From NCBI RefSeq assembly GCF_000171235.2, contig NZ_ABEA03000040.1, positions 77 through 64,076 of the forward strand: DNA of 64,000 nucleotides, in the 5' to 3' direction. Numbering within the stretch: the first letter of the stretch is position 1; the number at the start of each line of letters is the position of its first letter. Below, piece after piece: positions 47,275-55,411 of this stretch. A program made the position numbers and the translations under genes. Source of the stretch: Geminisphaera colitermitum TAV2. GTDB taxonomy: Bacteria > Verrucomicrobiota > Verrucomicrobiia > Opitutales > Opitutaceae. The notes below the pieces were generated by a model. The model searched no databases. It had not been told where the DNA came from and saw only the letters and a list, made by a program, of their open reading frames with translations.

Positions 47275-48612
47275 TCAGCCGACCTCGCCTTCGTCGATGA
47301 GGGCAAACATGAGTTCGGCGGACGACACGACCTGGCCGTCCACGGTGCAGGTGCACTCGGCGGCGGCGAGTTTGTTGGCGCGGTATTTGGTAATCTTGGC
47401 GTTGATGATGAACTGGTCGCCGGGACGCACGGGGCGGCGAAATTTCACTTTGTCGGCGCTCATGAAGAGCGTCGCCTTGCCCTCCGCGCTGCCGGTGCGG
47501 CGGAGCATGAGGATGCCCGAGGCCTGCGCCATCGCTTCGAGTTGGAGCACGCCGGGCATCACGGGATTTCCGGGAAAGTGGCCTTGGAAATACGGCTCGT
47601 TGATCGTCACGTTTTTGATGGCCACGAGTTCATCCTCACCGATGAACTCCACCACGCGGTCCACCATGACGAAGGGGTAGCGATGAGGCAGCATGTCCAG
47701 GATGCGCCGGATGTTGAGCGAGGTTTCCGTGGGGAGGGGGGAGCCGACGGCTACGCGGGGTTTCTTTTTCGGGCCTTTTTTCTTTTCTTCGAGTTTTGCG
47801 AAGAGGGCTTTGGTGAGTTCGGCGTTGATGGCATGGCCGGGCACGGTGGCGATGATGTGAGCTTTGATCGGGGTGCCGAGGAGGGTGATGTCGCCAATGA
47901 TATCGAGTATCTTGTGGCGCACGAACTCGTCTTTGAAGCGGAGTCCTTCCTTGGAGAGAATTTTGTCGCCTTTGATGACCACGGCACAGTCGAGCGAGCC
48001 GCCCTTGATTTTGCCCATTTTGAGGAGGGGCTCGATGTCTTCGTAGATTGTAAACGTGCGGGCGGCGGCAATCTGCGTGGCGTAGGAATCGGGCGTGATG
48101 TCCAGCGAGAGGTGTTGCGCATGGATGCCGCGGTCATCGGCCGAGGTGCAGGAGATTTTAAAATGGTCGCACGGCAGCGCGATGATGGAGCTGCGGTCGC
48201 GTTGCACGGAAACGGGTTCATCGAGCGTAAAATATTCGCGCTCGGCCTCCTGTTCCACCGGGTCGCCTTCCATGATGGCGTTGACGAATGGCTTGGCCGA
48301 ACCGTCGAGGATGGGGGGTTCTGAGGCGTTCATCTCGATGAGGCAGTTGTCCACCCCGCAGCCGTGAAGGGCGCTCAGGACGTGCTCGACGGTGTGGATG
48401 CTGGCGTGGCCTTGCGTGATGGTCGTCTGGCGGACGAGATCGCCGACAAGACTGGCAAGGGGCTTGATCTCGGGCTGACCGTTGAGGTCAATGCGCTTGA
48501 ACACGTAACCGTGGTTCGCGGGCGCGGGCCTGAGGGTAAGGGTAACGGTTTCGCCGGTGTGGAGGGCTTTGCCGTCAATGGTGACGGCGCGCGCAAGGGT
48601 GCGTTGTTTCAT
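47275..48612 (-). CDS. lpxC-fabZ: bifunctional LpxC deacetylase/FabZ dehydratase
   Basis: 445 residues. The N-terminal two thirds is UDP-3-O-acyl-GlcNAc deacetylase: [20 protein letters not shown] with the zinc His, [14 protein letters not shown] (His and Asp ligands) and [10 protein letters not shown] (catalytic His). A charged linker rich in Lys/Pro ([14 protein letters not shown]) joins (3R)-hydroxyacyl-ACP dehydratase: [36 protein letters not shown] with the catalytic His and Glu. The fusion is known in Bacteroidota, Chlorobiota and Verrucomicrobiota and lets one protein balance lipid A against fatty acid elongation. No Shine-Dalgarno precedes the ATG. Confidence 0.96.
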   Translation of the reverse strand: MKQRTLARAVTIDGKALHTGETVTLTLRPAPANHGYVFKRIDLNGQPEIKPLASLVGDLVRQTTITQGHASIHTVEHVLSALHGCGVDNCLIEMNASEPPILDGSAKPFVNAIMEGDPVEQEAEREYFTLDEPVSVQRDRSSIIALPCDHFKISCTSADDRGIHAQHLSLDITPDSYATQIAAARTFTIYEDIEPLLKMGKIKGGSLDCAVVIKGDKILSKEGLRFKDEFVRHKILDIIGDITLLGTPIKAHIIATVPGHAINAELTKALFAKLEEKKKGPKKKPRVAVGSPLPTETSLNIRRILDMLPHRYPFVMVDRVVEFIGEDELVAIKNVTINEPYFQGHFPGNPVMPGVLQLEAMAQASGILMLRRTGSAEGKATLFMSADKVKFRRPVRPGDQFIINAKITKYRANKLAAAECTCTVDGQVVSSAELMFALIDEGEVG

Positions 48613-48785
48613 GGAGGTCGCGTAATGCGTTGGTCGGGAAAAAGGCGGGAGTGTGCAAAACGCAGGATGCGGAGCGCAAGTCCCTTCCCATGTCCGGCAG
48701 GACAGGGGAAAAACTTAACAAAACTCACCAGAGAGCATGGTTGACAACGCCTCCAGCCCCCGTGTTTAGTTCCCGTCTTTTTCAA

Positions 48786-48980
48786 ATGAGCACCACCGAA
48801 CAGACCCAACGCAGCCTCACTCCTCCGGAGTTTCCTTTCACCGCTCCGGAAATGATGAGCCGTTACGTGACCGACACGGGCAAGATCCTGCCCCGCAAAT
48901 ACACCGGTCTCTCCGCCAAACATCAGCGCGCGGTCACCACGACCCTGAAACGTTCGCGCAACCTGCTTCTCGCCCAATAA
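48786..48980 (+). CDS. rpsR: 30S ribosomal protein bS18
   Basis: 64 residues. The conserved bS18 core ILPRKYTGLSAKHQRAVTTT and LKRSRNLLLAQ is unmistakable. I chose the ATG at 48786 because the upstream open frame shows no conserved residues. It is a stand-alone gene here, not beside rpsF or rplI, and is followed by a strong terminator. The leader contains no Shine-Dalgarno, remarkable for a highly expressed ribosomal gene. Confidence 0.94.
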   Translation: MSTTEQTQRSLTPPEFPFTAPEMMSRYVTDTGKILPRKYTGLSAKHQRAVTTTLKRSRNLLLAQ

Positions 48981-49013
48981 ACGGCCAGGCCAGTTTCTGA
49001 CAGCATTCCAAAG

Positions 49014-49038
49014 GCCGGAGGATTTCCTCCGGCTTTTT
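49014..49038 (+). terminator. intrinsic terminator after rpsR
   Basis: Perfect stem GCCGGAGG (49014-49021) and CCTCCGGC (49026-49033) with a 4-base loop ATTT followed by T5. Confidence 0.93.
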
Positions 49039-49092
49039 CTTTGCCTCTCATCGTCCGTCCCTCCAATTGCTCCGCCTCTTCCACTCGCACCA

Positions 49093-50214
49093 ATGGCGCG
49101 TAAAAAAACAAAAACATCCTCCCCCCCCCCCCCCCTCCCCTCCTCCCAAGGCCAGGGTCGCCTTCGGACGAGAAAGCTCCCGGTGCAGACGCGAATATAC
49201 CGTCCCACGCCCGCCAATCTGCGCCGCCTCGCCTCCGCGCTCGCACGCGGCGATCTTGTGGCGGTTCCCTCTGAAACCGTTTACGGACTCGCCGCAGATG
49301 CGCTCAATGTCGCCGCCTGCGAAGCGATTTTTGCGGCCAAAAGACGTCCCCACCATGATCCGCTCATCGTCCATATCGCCAGTCTGCGCCAACTGCATGA
49401 AATAGCCATGCCCTCCCCCGAGGCCCTGCTCCTCGCCAAAGCCTTCTGGCCCGGTCCACTCACCTTGGTCCTCCCCAAGCGGCCGCACGTTCCCGACCTC
49501 GTAACCGCAGGACTTCCCAGTGTCGCCGTACGAATGCCTGCCCACCCCTTGTTTCAGAAAATCATCCGCCTGAGCCAGCGGGCTCTCGCCGCTCCAAGCG
49601 CCAATCCATTCGGCTACGTCAGCCCCACCACCGCGCAACACGTCAAAGATAACCTGCAAAACCGGATTAAACACATCTTGGATGGCGGCCCCTGCAAAGT
49701 GGGAGTCGAGTCCACCATCATCGACTTGCGAGAGCCACTGCATCCCGTGCTCCTTCGTGCCGGCGGCCTTCCCGTGGAAGAAATCCAGCGAGTGCTTCAA
49801 CGCCCCGTATCCCTCGCCCATCATGTCCCCCCCTCCCCCCCCCCCCCCCTCTCCCTCCGCTCGCACGCTACTCAAGGACAAACGGCCCCCGGTATGCTTG
49901 ACCACCACTACAGTCCACGCACACCCGTCGCCCTGCTAACGAACCTCACACCCGATTTTATAAAAAACCTCCCTCCCGATGAAGCGCTGCTCTGTTTGCA
50001 GCCGCCGAAAAACCTTCGGCACCGCATGATCCACAATCTGTTTTACCTCAGCAAAACAGGCGACCTCAACGAAGCCGCCCGGCAACTCTTTGATCGACTC
50101 AGAATGCTGGACAATGGAGGGTGGAAAAAAATCCACGCTGAGTTACCCGGACAAAAAAAAGGGCTCGCGCCAGCGATCAGAGACCGACTGACACGAGCCG
50201 CAGCGAAACGCTGA
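49093..50214 (+). CDS. tsaC: L-threonylcarbamoyladenylate synthase (Sua5/TsaC type, two-domain)
   Basis: 373 residues. Makes TC-AMP for the t6A37 modification of tRNAs reading ANN codons. YrdC domain motifs: SETVYGLAADAL, the AAKRRPHHDPLIVHI substrate site, WPGPLTLVLP, SVAVRMPAHP and APSANPFGYVSPTTA. The C-terminal Sua5 domain follows a linker containing the conserved PGMLDHHYSP. C tracts code proline runs at residue 10 (49121-49135) and in the linker (49827-49849); the linker is a tolerated place, but both lie inside one ORF of an important gene. It ends exactly where the convergent BY-kinase gene ends (stop codons share TGATCA). Confidence 0.93.
   Translation: MARKKTKTSSPPPPLPSSQGQGRLRTRKLPVQTRIYRPTPANLRRLASALARGDLVAVPSETVYGLAADALNVAACEAIFAAKRRPHHDPLIVHIASLRQLHEIAMPSPEALLLAKAFWPGPLTLVLPKRPHVPDLVTAGLPSVAVRMPAHPLFQKIIRLSQRALAAPSANPFGYVSPTTAQHVKDNLQNRIKHILDGGPCKVGVESTIIDLREPLHPVLLRAGGLPVEEIQRVLQRPVSLAHHVPPSPPPPLSLRSHATQGQTAPGMLDHHYSPRTPVALLTNLTPDFIKNLPPDEALLCLQPPKNLRHRMIHNLFYLSKTGDLNEAARQLFDRLRMLDNGGWKKIHAELPGQKKGLAPAIRDRLTRAAAKR
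49121..49135 (+). repeat. C15 tract at the start of tsaC
   Basis: Read in frame as SSPPPPLPSS nine codons after the ATG. Confidence 0.88.
49827..49849 (+). repeat. C7-T-C15 tract in the tsaC interdomain linker
   Basis: Read in frame as VPPSPPPPLS between the YrdC and Sua5 domains. Confidence 0.88.
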
Positions 50215-52467
50215 TCAAGATTTCGATCCCGGTGCCACCACATCCTCCTCCTCATTTGAGGCGGAGTTGTCGATGGCATCCTCCGCTCCAGCCATGACGT
50301 AATAGTCTTTGTAAGACTTGTCATAGTATTGAGCGTAATAATAGCCAGCCACCGCCAGATTCAAACCATTGAGCACGGCTCCAAACACAGGCACGTTGGA
50401 CTCAAGAAGCTTGCGTGCCGCATGCTGTGCCGCCTTGCGGCGAACCTTGTTAAAGAAAATCGTGAAGATCGCGCCATTCGCCAGAGGCAGAATAATCAAA
50501 GCGTCACTCACCGCCGCCAGAGGCGGAGTATCGATAAAGATGCGATCGTAACGCTTGCGCAATTCGGCGATCATGATCTCGAAATTCTTACTATTGAGAA
50601 TTTGAGTCGGACTCTTCGCACGTCCACCCGTGGCGATCACGTCAAGGTTGGGAGCGACATCCCGCATCACCACATCATCAATCGTCGCGGAACCTGCGCA
50701 TACGTCGATGACCCCCTTCAGGTTCTCACGACGAAACGACTTATGAATGTTCGGTTTGCGCAAATCGCAGTCCACGATCACCACTTTGTCGCCATGCGCC
50801 GCAAACGTCAGCGCAAGATTTGTTGTAGTAAATGACTTGCCCTCACCCGGCACGGTGCTCGTTGTCAGGAAAGTCTGGGCATTCTTGCTATCATTTCTCA
50901 GACGCAAGCTGGAATGGAGGGTAAGAAATGCTTCGGACACCTGGCGGTCCGCATTATTGCTGACAACCTGTGCCTTGTCGGCTTGGTCCATCTTCTTGAT
51001 CTGCGGAATCACACCGAGAAGAGGCAGACCCACCACTGACTCAATATCAAAGGAACTCTTAACACGATCATCAATAAACGCCACGACAAAGGCGAAGGCC
51101 AAACCGAAACCGATACCCAATACAAAACCCGCAGCCAGATTCAAAACGATCCGCGGCTCCACGTATTCGTCCTCACGTGGTTGCACCGCACGAGCGAGAG
51201 GCATCACTTGGACATTTTGCGCTTCAATCGTATTCGTAAGCTCAGTTTCCTTGATGCGCTCAACTGTTTTCAAAAACAATTGCTCATTCATCATGAAATC
51301 ACGCTCAAGCATTTGATAAGCCACGCCTTCTTTATCAGTGGAAAGCGATTCCGTCTTGATCTGTTCCAAAATAGCGCGCGCTTCGGTATCCGCATTCTTG
51401 GCTGTCTCATACTCACTGATTACGGACGCGGCAGCCGAGTCAACCGCACGCTTAAGCTCCAACTCAGCCTGAGCGAGAGCATTATTGGCCTCGATCATCT
51501 TTGGATGTTTGTCCTTATAGCGATCACGCAATTGCTTGACCTCGATCTTCCGCATTGAAACCAGTTGACTGAGTTGGGCCACCAAGTGATTGGCTGCGAT
51601 AAAAGGTAATTCAGTAAGATCGCCTCCCGCTTTTATACGAGCCTCCACTTGATTTTTCCGAACCTCTGCCTCGCCCAAGCGAGATTGCGTCTGAGTAAGA
51701 ACGGAACCCTGCTCCACAAGTTTTTTTGTAAGAATGTCTTTCTTGGGATCCAGCGTTAACCCATATTTCTCGCGGTAAGCCTGCATCTGGAACTGTAACT
51801 CTTCGACCTTCTTCTTTTGGGTTTCGGCACGGAGCTTTAGATCCTCCAAAATAGTAAAAGTCTGATCAATGCGCTGGCGTGAGGTAAACGTGATAAATTC
51901 TTCAAGGAAAAGATTGGCGACCTTCGTTGCGATCAAACGGTCTGGATGGGTATATTCAACGCCAACGATCAAACTTAAACGCAAAGGTACAATCTTCCGA
52001 TTTTGTCCTAAAACCTCAAGCGGGGTAAGCGGATCACCAAAACGCCCCTTTTCATAGGGCTCCATAAATTTCTTCAATTCTTCTCCGGTGATGCGCTCCG
52101 AAACTTTTTGGATGATGATCGAGCTTTCGAACACCTTCACCATCGTGTTGATATCCTCCGTGGAAAACATTGTGCTATCCAGCATCTCACGCGACTGTGA
52201 GAACATGGTGGCCGTTTTGCGCAGAATCTGGGCAGTGGCCATCGCCCGGTAAATTTTGGTCTGGCTAAACGTATAGACCAAGGCGGAAGAAAAGATTACA
52301 AGGAAAACGACAACGATGTACCAAATCCTCTCACGGAGAATCAGCAGGTAATCACCTAGTGTTCTATGCCCGGCGGCGTTCTCGTTGCCATAACCAGGAT
52401 ATTCTTGATAACCATACCCATACCTGCCATCATTCGGTTGGGTTTGTGCGGATTGCGACGGGTCCAT
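50215..52467 (-). CDS. exopolysaccharide chain-length regulator/tyrosine autokinase (Wzc-like BY-kinase)
   Basis: 750 residues. Layout: first membrane helix (IWYIVVVFLVIFSSALVYTF, about 48-67), a periplasmic domain with long coiled coils, a second membrane helix (LNLAAGFVLGIGFGLAFAFV), then the cytoplasmic bacterial tyrosine kinase: Walker A STVPGEGKSFTTTN, Walker A' VIVDCDLRKPN, Walker B IFIDTPPL, and a C-terminal Tyr cluster (YYYAQYYDKSYKDYY) for autophosphorylation. It controls polymer length and export with the Wza-like partner, from which it is separated by 9 bases. The ATG at 52467 is preferred over a TTG six bases upstream. Confidence 0.93.
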   Translation of the reverse strand: MDPSQSAQTQPNDGRYGYGYQEYPGYGNENAAGHRTLGDYLLILRERIWYIVVVFLVIFSSALVYTFSQTKIYRAMATAQILRKTATMFSQSREMLDSTMFSTEDINTMVKVFESSIIIQKVSERITGEELKKFMEPYEKGRFGDPLTPLEVLGQNRKIVPLRLSLIVGVEYTHPDRLIATKVANLFLEEFITFTSRQRIDQTFTILEDLKLRAETQKKKVEELQFQMQAYREKYGLTLDPKKDILTKKLVEQGSVLTQTQSRLGEAEVRKNQVEARIKAGGDLTELPFIAANHLVAQLSQLVSMRKIEVKQLRDRYKDKHPKMIEANNALAQAELELKRAVDSAAASVISEYETAKNADTEARAILEQIKTESLSTDKEGVAYQMLERDFMMNEQLFLKTVERIKETELTNTIEAQNVQVMPLARAVQPREDEYVEPRIVLNLAAGFVLGIGFGLAFAFVVAFIDDRVKSSFDIESVVGLPLLGVIPQIKKMDQADKAQVVSNNADRQVSEAFLTLHSSLRLRNDSKNAQTFLTTSTVPGEGKSFTTTNLALTFAAHGDKVVIVDCDLRKPNIHKSFRRENLKGVIDVCAGSATIDDVVMRDVAPNLDVIATGGRAKSPTQILNSKNFEIMIAELRKRYDRIFIDTPPLAAVSDALIILPLANGAIFTIFFNKVRRKAAQHAARKLLESNVPVFGAVLNGLNLAVAGYYYAQYYDKSYKDYYVMAGAEDAIDNSASNEEEDVVAPGSKS

Positions 52468-52476
52468 GCTCAAAAT

Positions 52477-53067
52477 TTAGAATATTTTCTCTTCAACGAA
52501 AATGACATCACCTACTTGTAAGGTCCAAGTAGCGGAGGTGCTTGCTTCAATCAGTTTTCTAACATCAATCACATAATTTTTTGCCACACCATCCTCGACA
52601 CGGGTAAGGCGGACATTGCGAGGATTGCCCAAGCGATTGATTCCTCCAGCACGGGCAAGTGCTTCAACCAAAGTCAATGCTTTCTCCTGAGGGAATATAA
52701 CCGGTCCTGGTTGATTGACCGCTCCCATCACACTTACAATGCGCTCTGCATATCGAAGCACAATGACTGAAACTTGTGGATTTTGCAAAAAATCCTTGGC
52801 ATACAAATCCCGGATTAATTCCTCAACAGCCCGGACGGACTTGTGCTTCACATCGACATTGCCAATCAGGGGAAGCGAAATCGTATAATCCTGACTCACA
52901 CTCACTTCACGGGTAAGATCATCTTCTTGATGCACCATCACTCGAAGGAGATCAGAAGGTATCAATTGGTAATCCTTGCTCGCTGCAGGTGCCTCCTCGG
53001 CCTGTTGAGCGAAAGCCACCGGGATAAATAAGAGGAAAAAAGCCGCTGATTGGAAAAATCGAAACAT
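52477..53067 (-). CDS. polysaccharide export protein (Wza-like, short)
   Basis: 196 residues with a signal peptide (SAAFFLLFIPVAFAQQ). The poly-export domain is seen in YQLIPSDLLRVMVHQEDDLTREVSV and the SLBB-like part in ERIVSVMGAVNQPGPVIFP...LTLVEALARAGGINRLGNP. It lacks a lipobox Cys and the C-terminal outer-membrane helix of E. coli Wza, as is common for small partners that use a separate beta-barrel for the outer membrane; the barrel gene next door fits. Directly upstream of the BY-kinase gene. Confidence 0.92.
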   Translation of the reverse strand: MFRFFQSAAFFLLFIPVAFAQQAEEAPAASKDYQLIPSDLLRVMVHQEDDLTREVSVSQDYTISLPLIGNVDVKHKSVRAVEELIRDLYAKDFLQNPQVSVIVLRYAERIVSVMGAVNQPGPVIFPQEKALTLVEALARAGGINRLGNPRNVRLTRVEDGVAKNYVIDVRKLIEASTSATWTLQVGDVIFVEEKIF

Positions 53068-53080
53068 AGGAAAGAAAGAG

Positions 53081-53116
53081 AAAAAAAACGGAAGAAGATG
53101 AAATCTTCCTCCGTTT
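53081..53116 (-). terminator. hairpin with T run between beta-barrel and Wza-like genes (minus strand)
   Basis: On the minus strand, AACGGAGGAAGAT and ATCTTCTTCCGTT pair around TTC and are followed by about eight Ts. It can terminate or attenuate transcripts from the beta-barrel gene before the export genes, which would set their ratio. Confidence 0.8.
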
Positions 53117-53157
53117 GAGAAACAATTCTACAGCGTTATCACGCGCAGAGGGCGCTT

Positions 53158-54291
53158 TTAATAACGGAAGGACAGAGAAACGGAAACAACATTGGCCTTA
53201 AAATCGCTCACATCCTGATTAGAATCATTCCATTGATAGTTATAGGCCGCGGTAAGGTTGAGATACTGGTTAATTACATACGTGCTGTAGATCGCGAGCA
53301 CATAAAAATCATCCTTGCGAGCAGTGTTTTGATAGTCAATACGCTCATAGGAGACCGATGCACCAGCACCCAACTCCGTGGTGAACTGTGTTTGACCTCC
53401 CAAGGCGACGCGGAAGTTTTCCGTGCCTCCATTGCTCGAAGATGTGCCGAAATCATTACTCAAATCCAAGTTAAATTGAGTCTTGGGCGAGTAGGAGTAG
53501 GTCAAACCTGCATCGGCACCCACCTGTGATTCATCATCAAAGTTACTGTTATCATAGGTCTTCAAATTATAACCGATAGAGAAACGCCCCGCCAGCTTGG
53601 GAGTAAACTGACCACGGGATCCCACATTGAAGTAATAGGAATCAGAATCAGACCATCCATCGGAAACGGTGTGACGATAACGAACACCAGCACTCAAATC
53701 CACCTTGGGAGTAATCCCGTAGTAATAATTAAGAGGAACCGTGTAATCAGTACTATCCCTGTAACCATAGGAGGAACTCATCCGATAATGCGTATCGGCA
53801 TAGCTGAAACCAGCTCCCAGTTTACTTTTCTGGGTCAGGAAATACTCCGCGCCAATACTGGCATTAGTCAGATCGCGGCGCACCAAGGTGTTGGTCTGAA
53901 CAATGTCACGGCTGTTTTGAAACACCTGACGATACCCTGCGTTGCCAGTCACCTTCCAGCGAACACCATCGTAGCTGGTATTGAACAGGATCGTGGTCAG
54001 ATGAGAATCAATGCCATCCGTATCGAAATACTCCGTCCACGTCTCGTAGGCACTGAGCGTGCCCTTCCAGAGAGAATTCTTGCCGAAGACGAGCTCCAAC
54101 CCAGGGGCGGCGTAGAACGAAAAATCGTCCACCTTATTCGAATCCGTAAGGAAAACGTTGTCCTCATATTTGAACCCGGTTTGGGCCGTCACGAAAAGCT
54201 CGGCGTTGTCCCCGATGGAGAGGAACGGAGCTGCAGCGAGAGGTAGTGTCAAAAGAGTCGGAATAACAGCGATTCGCGTGAGTTGATTCAT
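53158..54291 (-). CDS. outer-membrane beta-barrel protein of the polysaccharide locus
   Basis: 377 residues with a signal peptide (IAVIPTLLTLPLAAAPF). The mature protein alternates aromatic and polar residues in about 14-18 strands (FKYEDNVFLTD, DSYYFNVGSRGQFTPK, QTQFTTELGAGASVSYERIDY) and ends in SLSFRY, a C-terminal aromatic typical for BAM substrates. It resembles the putative beta-barrel porin-2 group encoded with Wza/Wzc proteins in PEP-CTERM/exosortase-type polysaccharide loci. Likely the outer-membrane channel for the polymer. A TTGACA box on the minus strand (54326-54331) could be its promoter -35, but no good -10 follows. Confidence 0.85.
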   Translation of the reverse strand: MNQLTRIAVIPTLLTLPLAAAPFLSIGDNAELFVTAQTGFKYEDNVFLTDSNKVDDFSFYAAPGLELVFGKNSLWKGTLSAYETWTEYFDTDGIDSHLTTILFNTSYDGVRWKVTGNAGYRQVFQNSRDIVQTNTLVRRDLTNASIGAEYFLTQKSKLGAGFSYADTHYRMSSSYGYRDSTDYTVPLNYYYGITPKVDLSAGVRYRHTVSDGWSDSDSYYFNVGSRGQFTPKLAGRFSIGYNLKTYDNSNFDDESQVGADAGLTYSYSPKTQFNLDLSNDFGTSSSNGGTENFRVALGGQTQFTTELGAGASVSYERIDYQNTARKDDFYVLAIYSTYVINQYLNLTAAYNYQWNDSNQDVSDFKANVVSVSLSFRY

Positions 54292-54340
54292 AGCTGGAAT
54301 AAGCGTGTAGGTCGCAAATGATTGGTGTCAATGCCTCTTT

Positions 54341-55243
54341 TCAGGCAGATGGGCTGGTGATGGTAGGATCAGGAGGAGTGATAATTGGAGAACTCCGCAC
54401 AGGCGGCCGGTCTTGCGACGGCTGGCTATTGCCATTATTTTGCGCTGCATTGTTTTGTGCAGTTGTCGCCGTAGCACTGGCCTCGATGGCAGTCGTAGCT
54501 GCAGCAGCGGCAGCGGCTTGAGCCGCAGGAGCTGCGGCGGCGGCATTAATGTCCGCAACGGATGCACCGGTGGCAGTCGAAATAGCAGTTGCGACCGCAG
54601 CAGCATCAACACCGCTTTTGCTCTGGGCAACATCGACGACGGCACCTGCTATTTCTACGACAGGGACCGATGGCTGGGCACTGCTGACCTGACTGACGAT
54701 GCTTGCAATCTGCGCAGGAGTTGCGCCCGCAGGAAGAACAGCTACAACGGCCGCGGCTATGGCCGCACTTTGATCAGCAGGGGCAACAGCAGCCACGGCA
54801 CCGGCAATGCTAGCACTTTGCGATGAGGGGGCAGCGGAGGCGACCGCAGCAGCGATGCCGGCGGGACTCGCAGAGGGTGCCGCTTGCGTAACGGCGGCAG
54901 CGATGGCGGACGCACTGGCAGATGGGACGGCAGCCACAACGTGAGCGGCGATGGAGGCAGCTTGGGAAGGGACAGCGGCGGCAGCAGCGGCGGCGATGGT
55001 CGCAGCACTTGCCGGGTTTGCCTGGGCAAGAGCGGCGGCGATCACTGCGGCATCGGCGGCGTTATTGCTAAAAATGGCGCTCAAAGCATCGGCATTGCCT
55101 GAGGACAGCGCCGCTTGCGCGTCGGCTACGGCCTGGCTGATGGATGAAGATTGTTCGTTGGCTGCAGCGGGAACATCCTGAGCGATGACCGACAATGGCG
55201 ACAGCGCCAAAGCGGCAAGAAACGTAATCGTTCGTGCTTTCAT
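54341..55243 (-). CDS. secreted alanine-rich repeat protein of unknown function
   Basis: 300 residues. Signal peptide (TITFLAALALSPLSVIAQ), then at least eight tandem, imperfect repeats of about 16-18 residues with the pattern (S)IAAAVxxAxPSxxxA (for example AIAAAVTQAAPSASPAG, IAAAVASAAPSSQSAS, IAGAVAAVAPADQSAA). The C-terminal third is Ala/Thr/Gln/Asn-rich with a Pro tail (RSSPIITPPDPTITSPSA). Regularly spaced small residues and a proline per repeat suggest a helical solenoid or stacked amphipathic helices. I do not recognise a family. It lies 49 bases upstream of the beta-barrel gene on the same strand, so it may be a matrix or export-associated component. Start at 55243; a 22-codon upstream extension is unlikely. 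Confidence 0.75.
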   Translation of the reverse strand: MKARTITFLAALALSPLSVIAQDVPAAANEQSSSISQAVADAQAALSSGNADALSAIFSNNAADAAVIAAALAQANPASAATIAAAAAAAVPSQAASIAAHVVAAVPSASASAIAAAVTQAAPSASPAGIAAAVASAAPSSQSASIAGAVAAVAPADQSAAIAAAVVAVLPAGATPAQIASIVSQVSSAQPSVPVVEIAGAVVDVAQSKSGVDAAAVATAISTATGASVADINAAAAAPAAQAAAAAAATTAIEASATATTAQNNAAQNNGNSQPSQDRPPVRSSPIITPPDPTITSPSA

Positions 55244-55411
55244 GTGGTAATTTTTATTTTCCTGAGTTCTGATTGGTAGTTCTAACCTGCGCGGCATATC
55301 CAGATGCAACCAATCTGCCGGCGCAAGTGCATTTTTTGCTTTTTCCTCCTCTTGTTAATCAATTGACATAGCAGCCACAGGTCCAAGTTTTTATCTTTTC
55401 CCAATAAAACC

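Noticed and set aside
54300-54335. TTGACA as promoter of the beta-barrel gene, and another TTGACA at 55363 for the TPR gene
   Set aside because: Perfect -35 hexamers but no acceptable -10 at 16-18 bases; mentioned only as possibilities.
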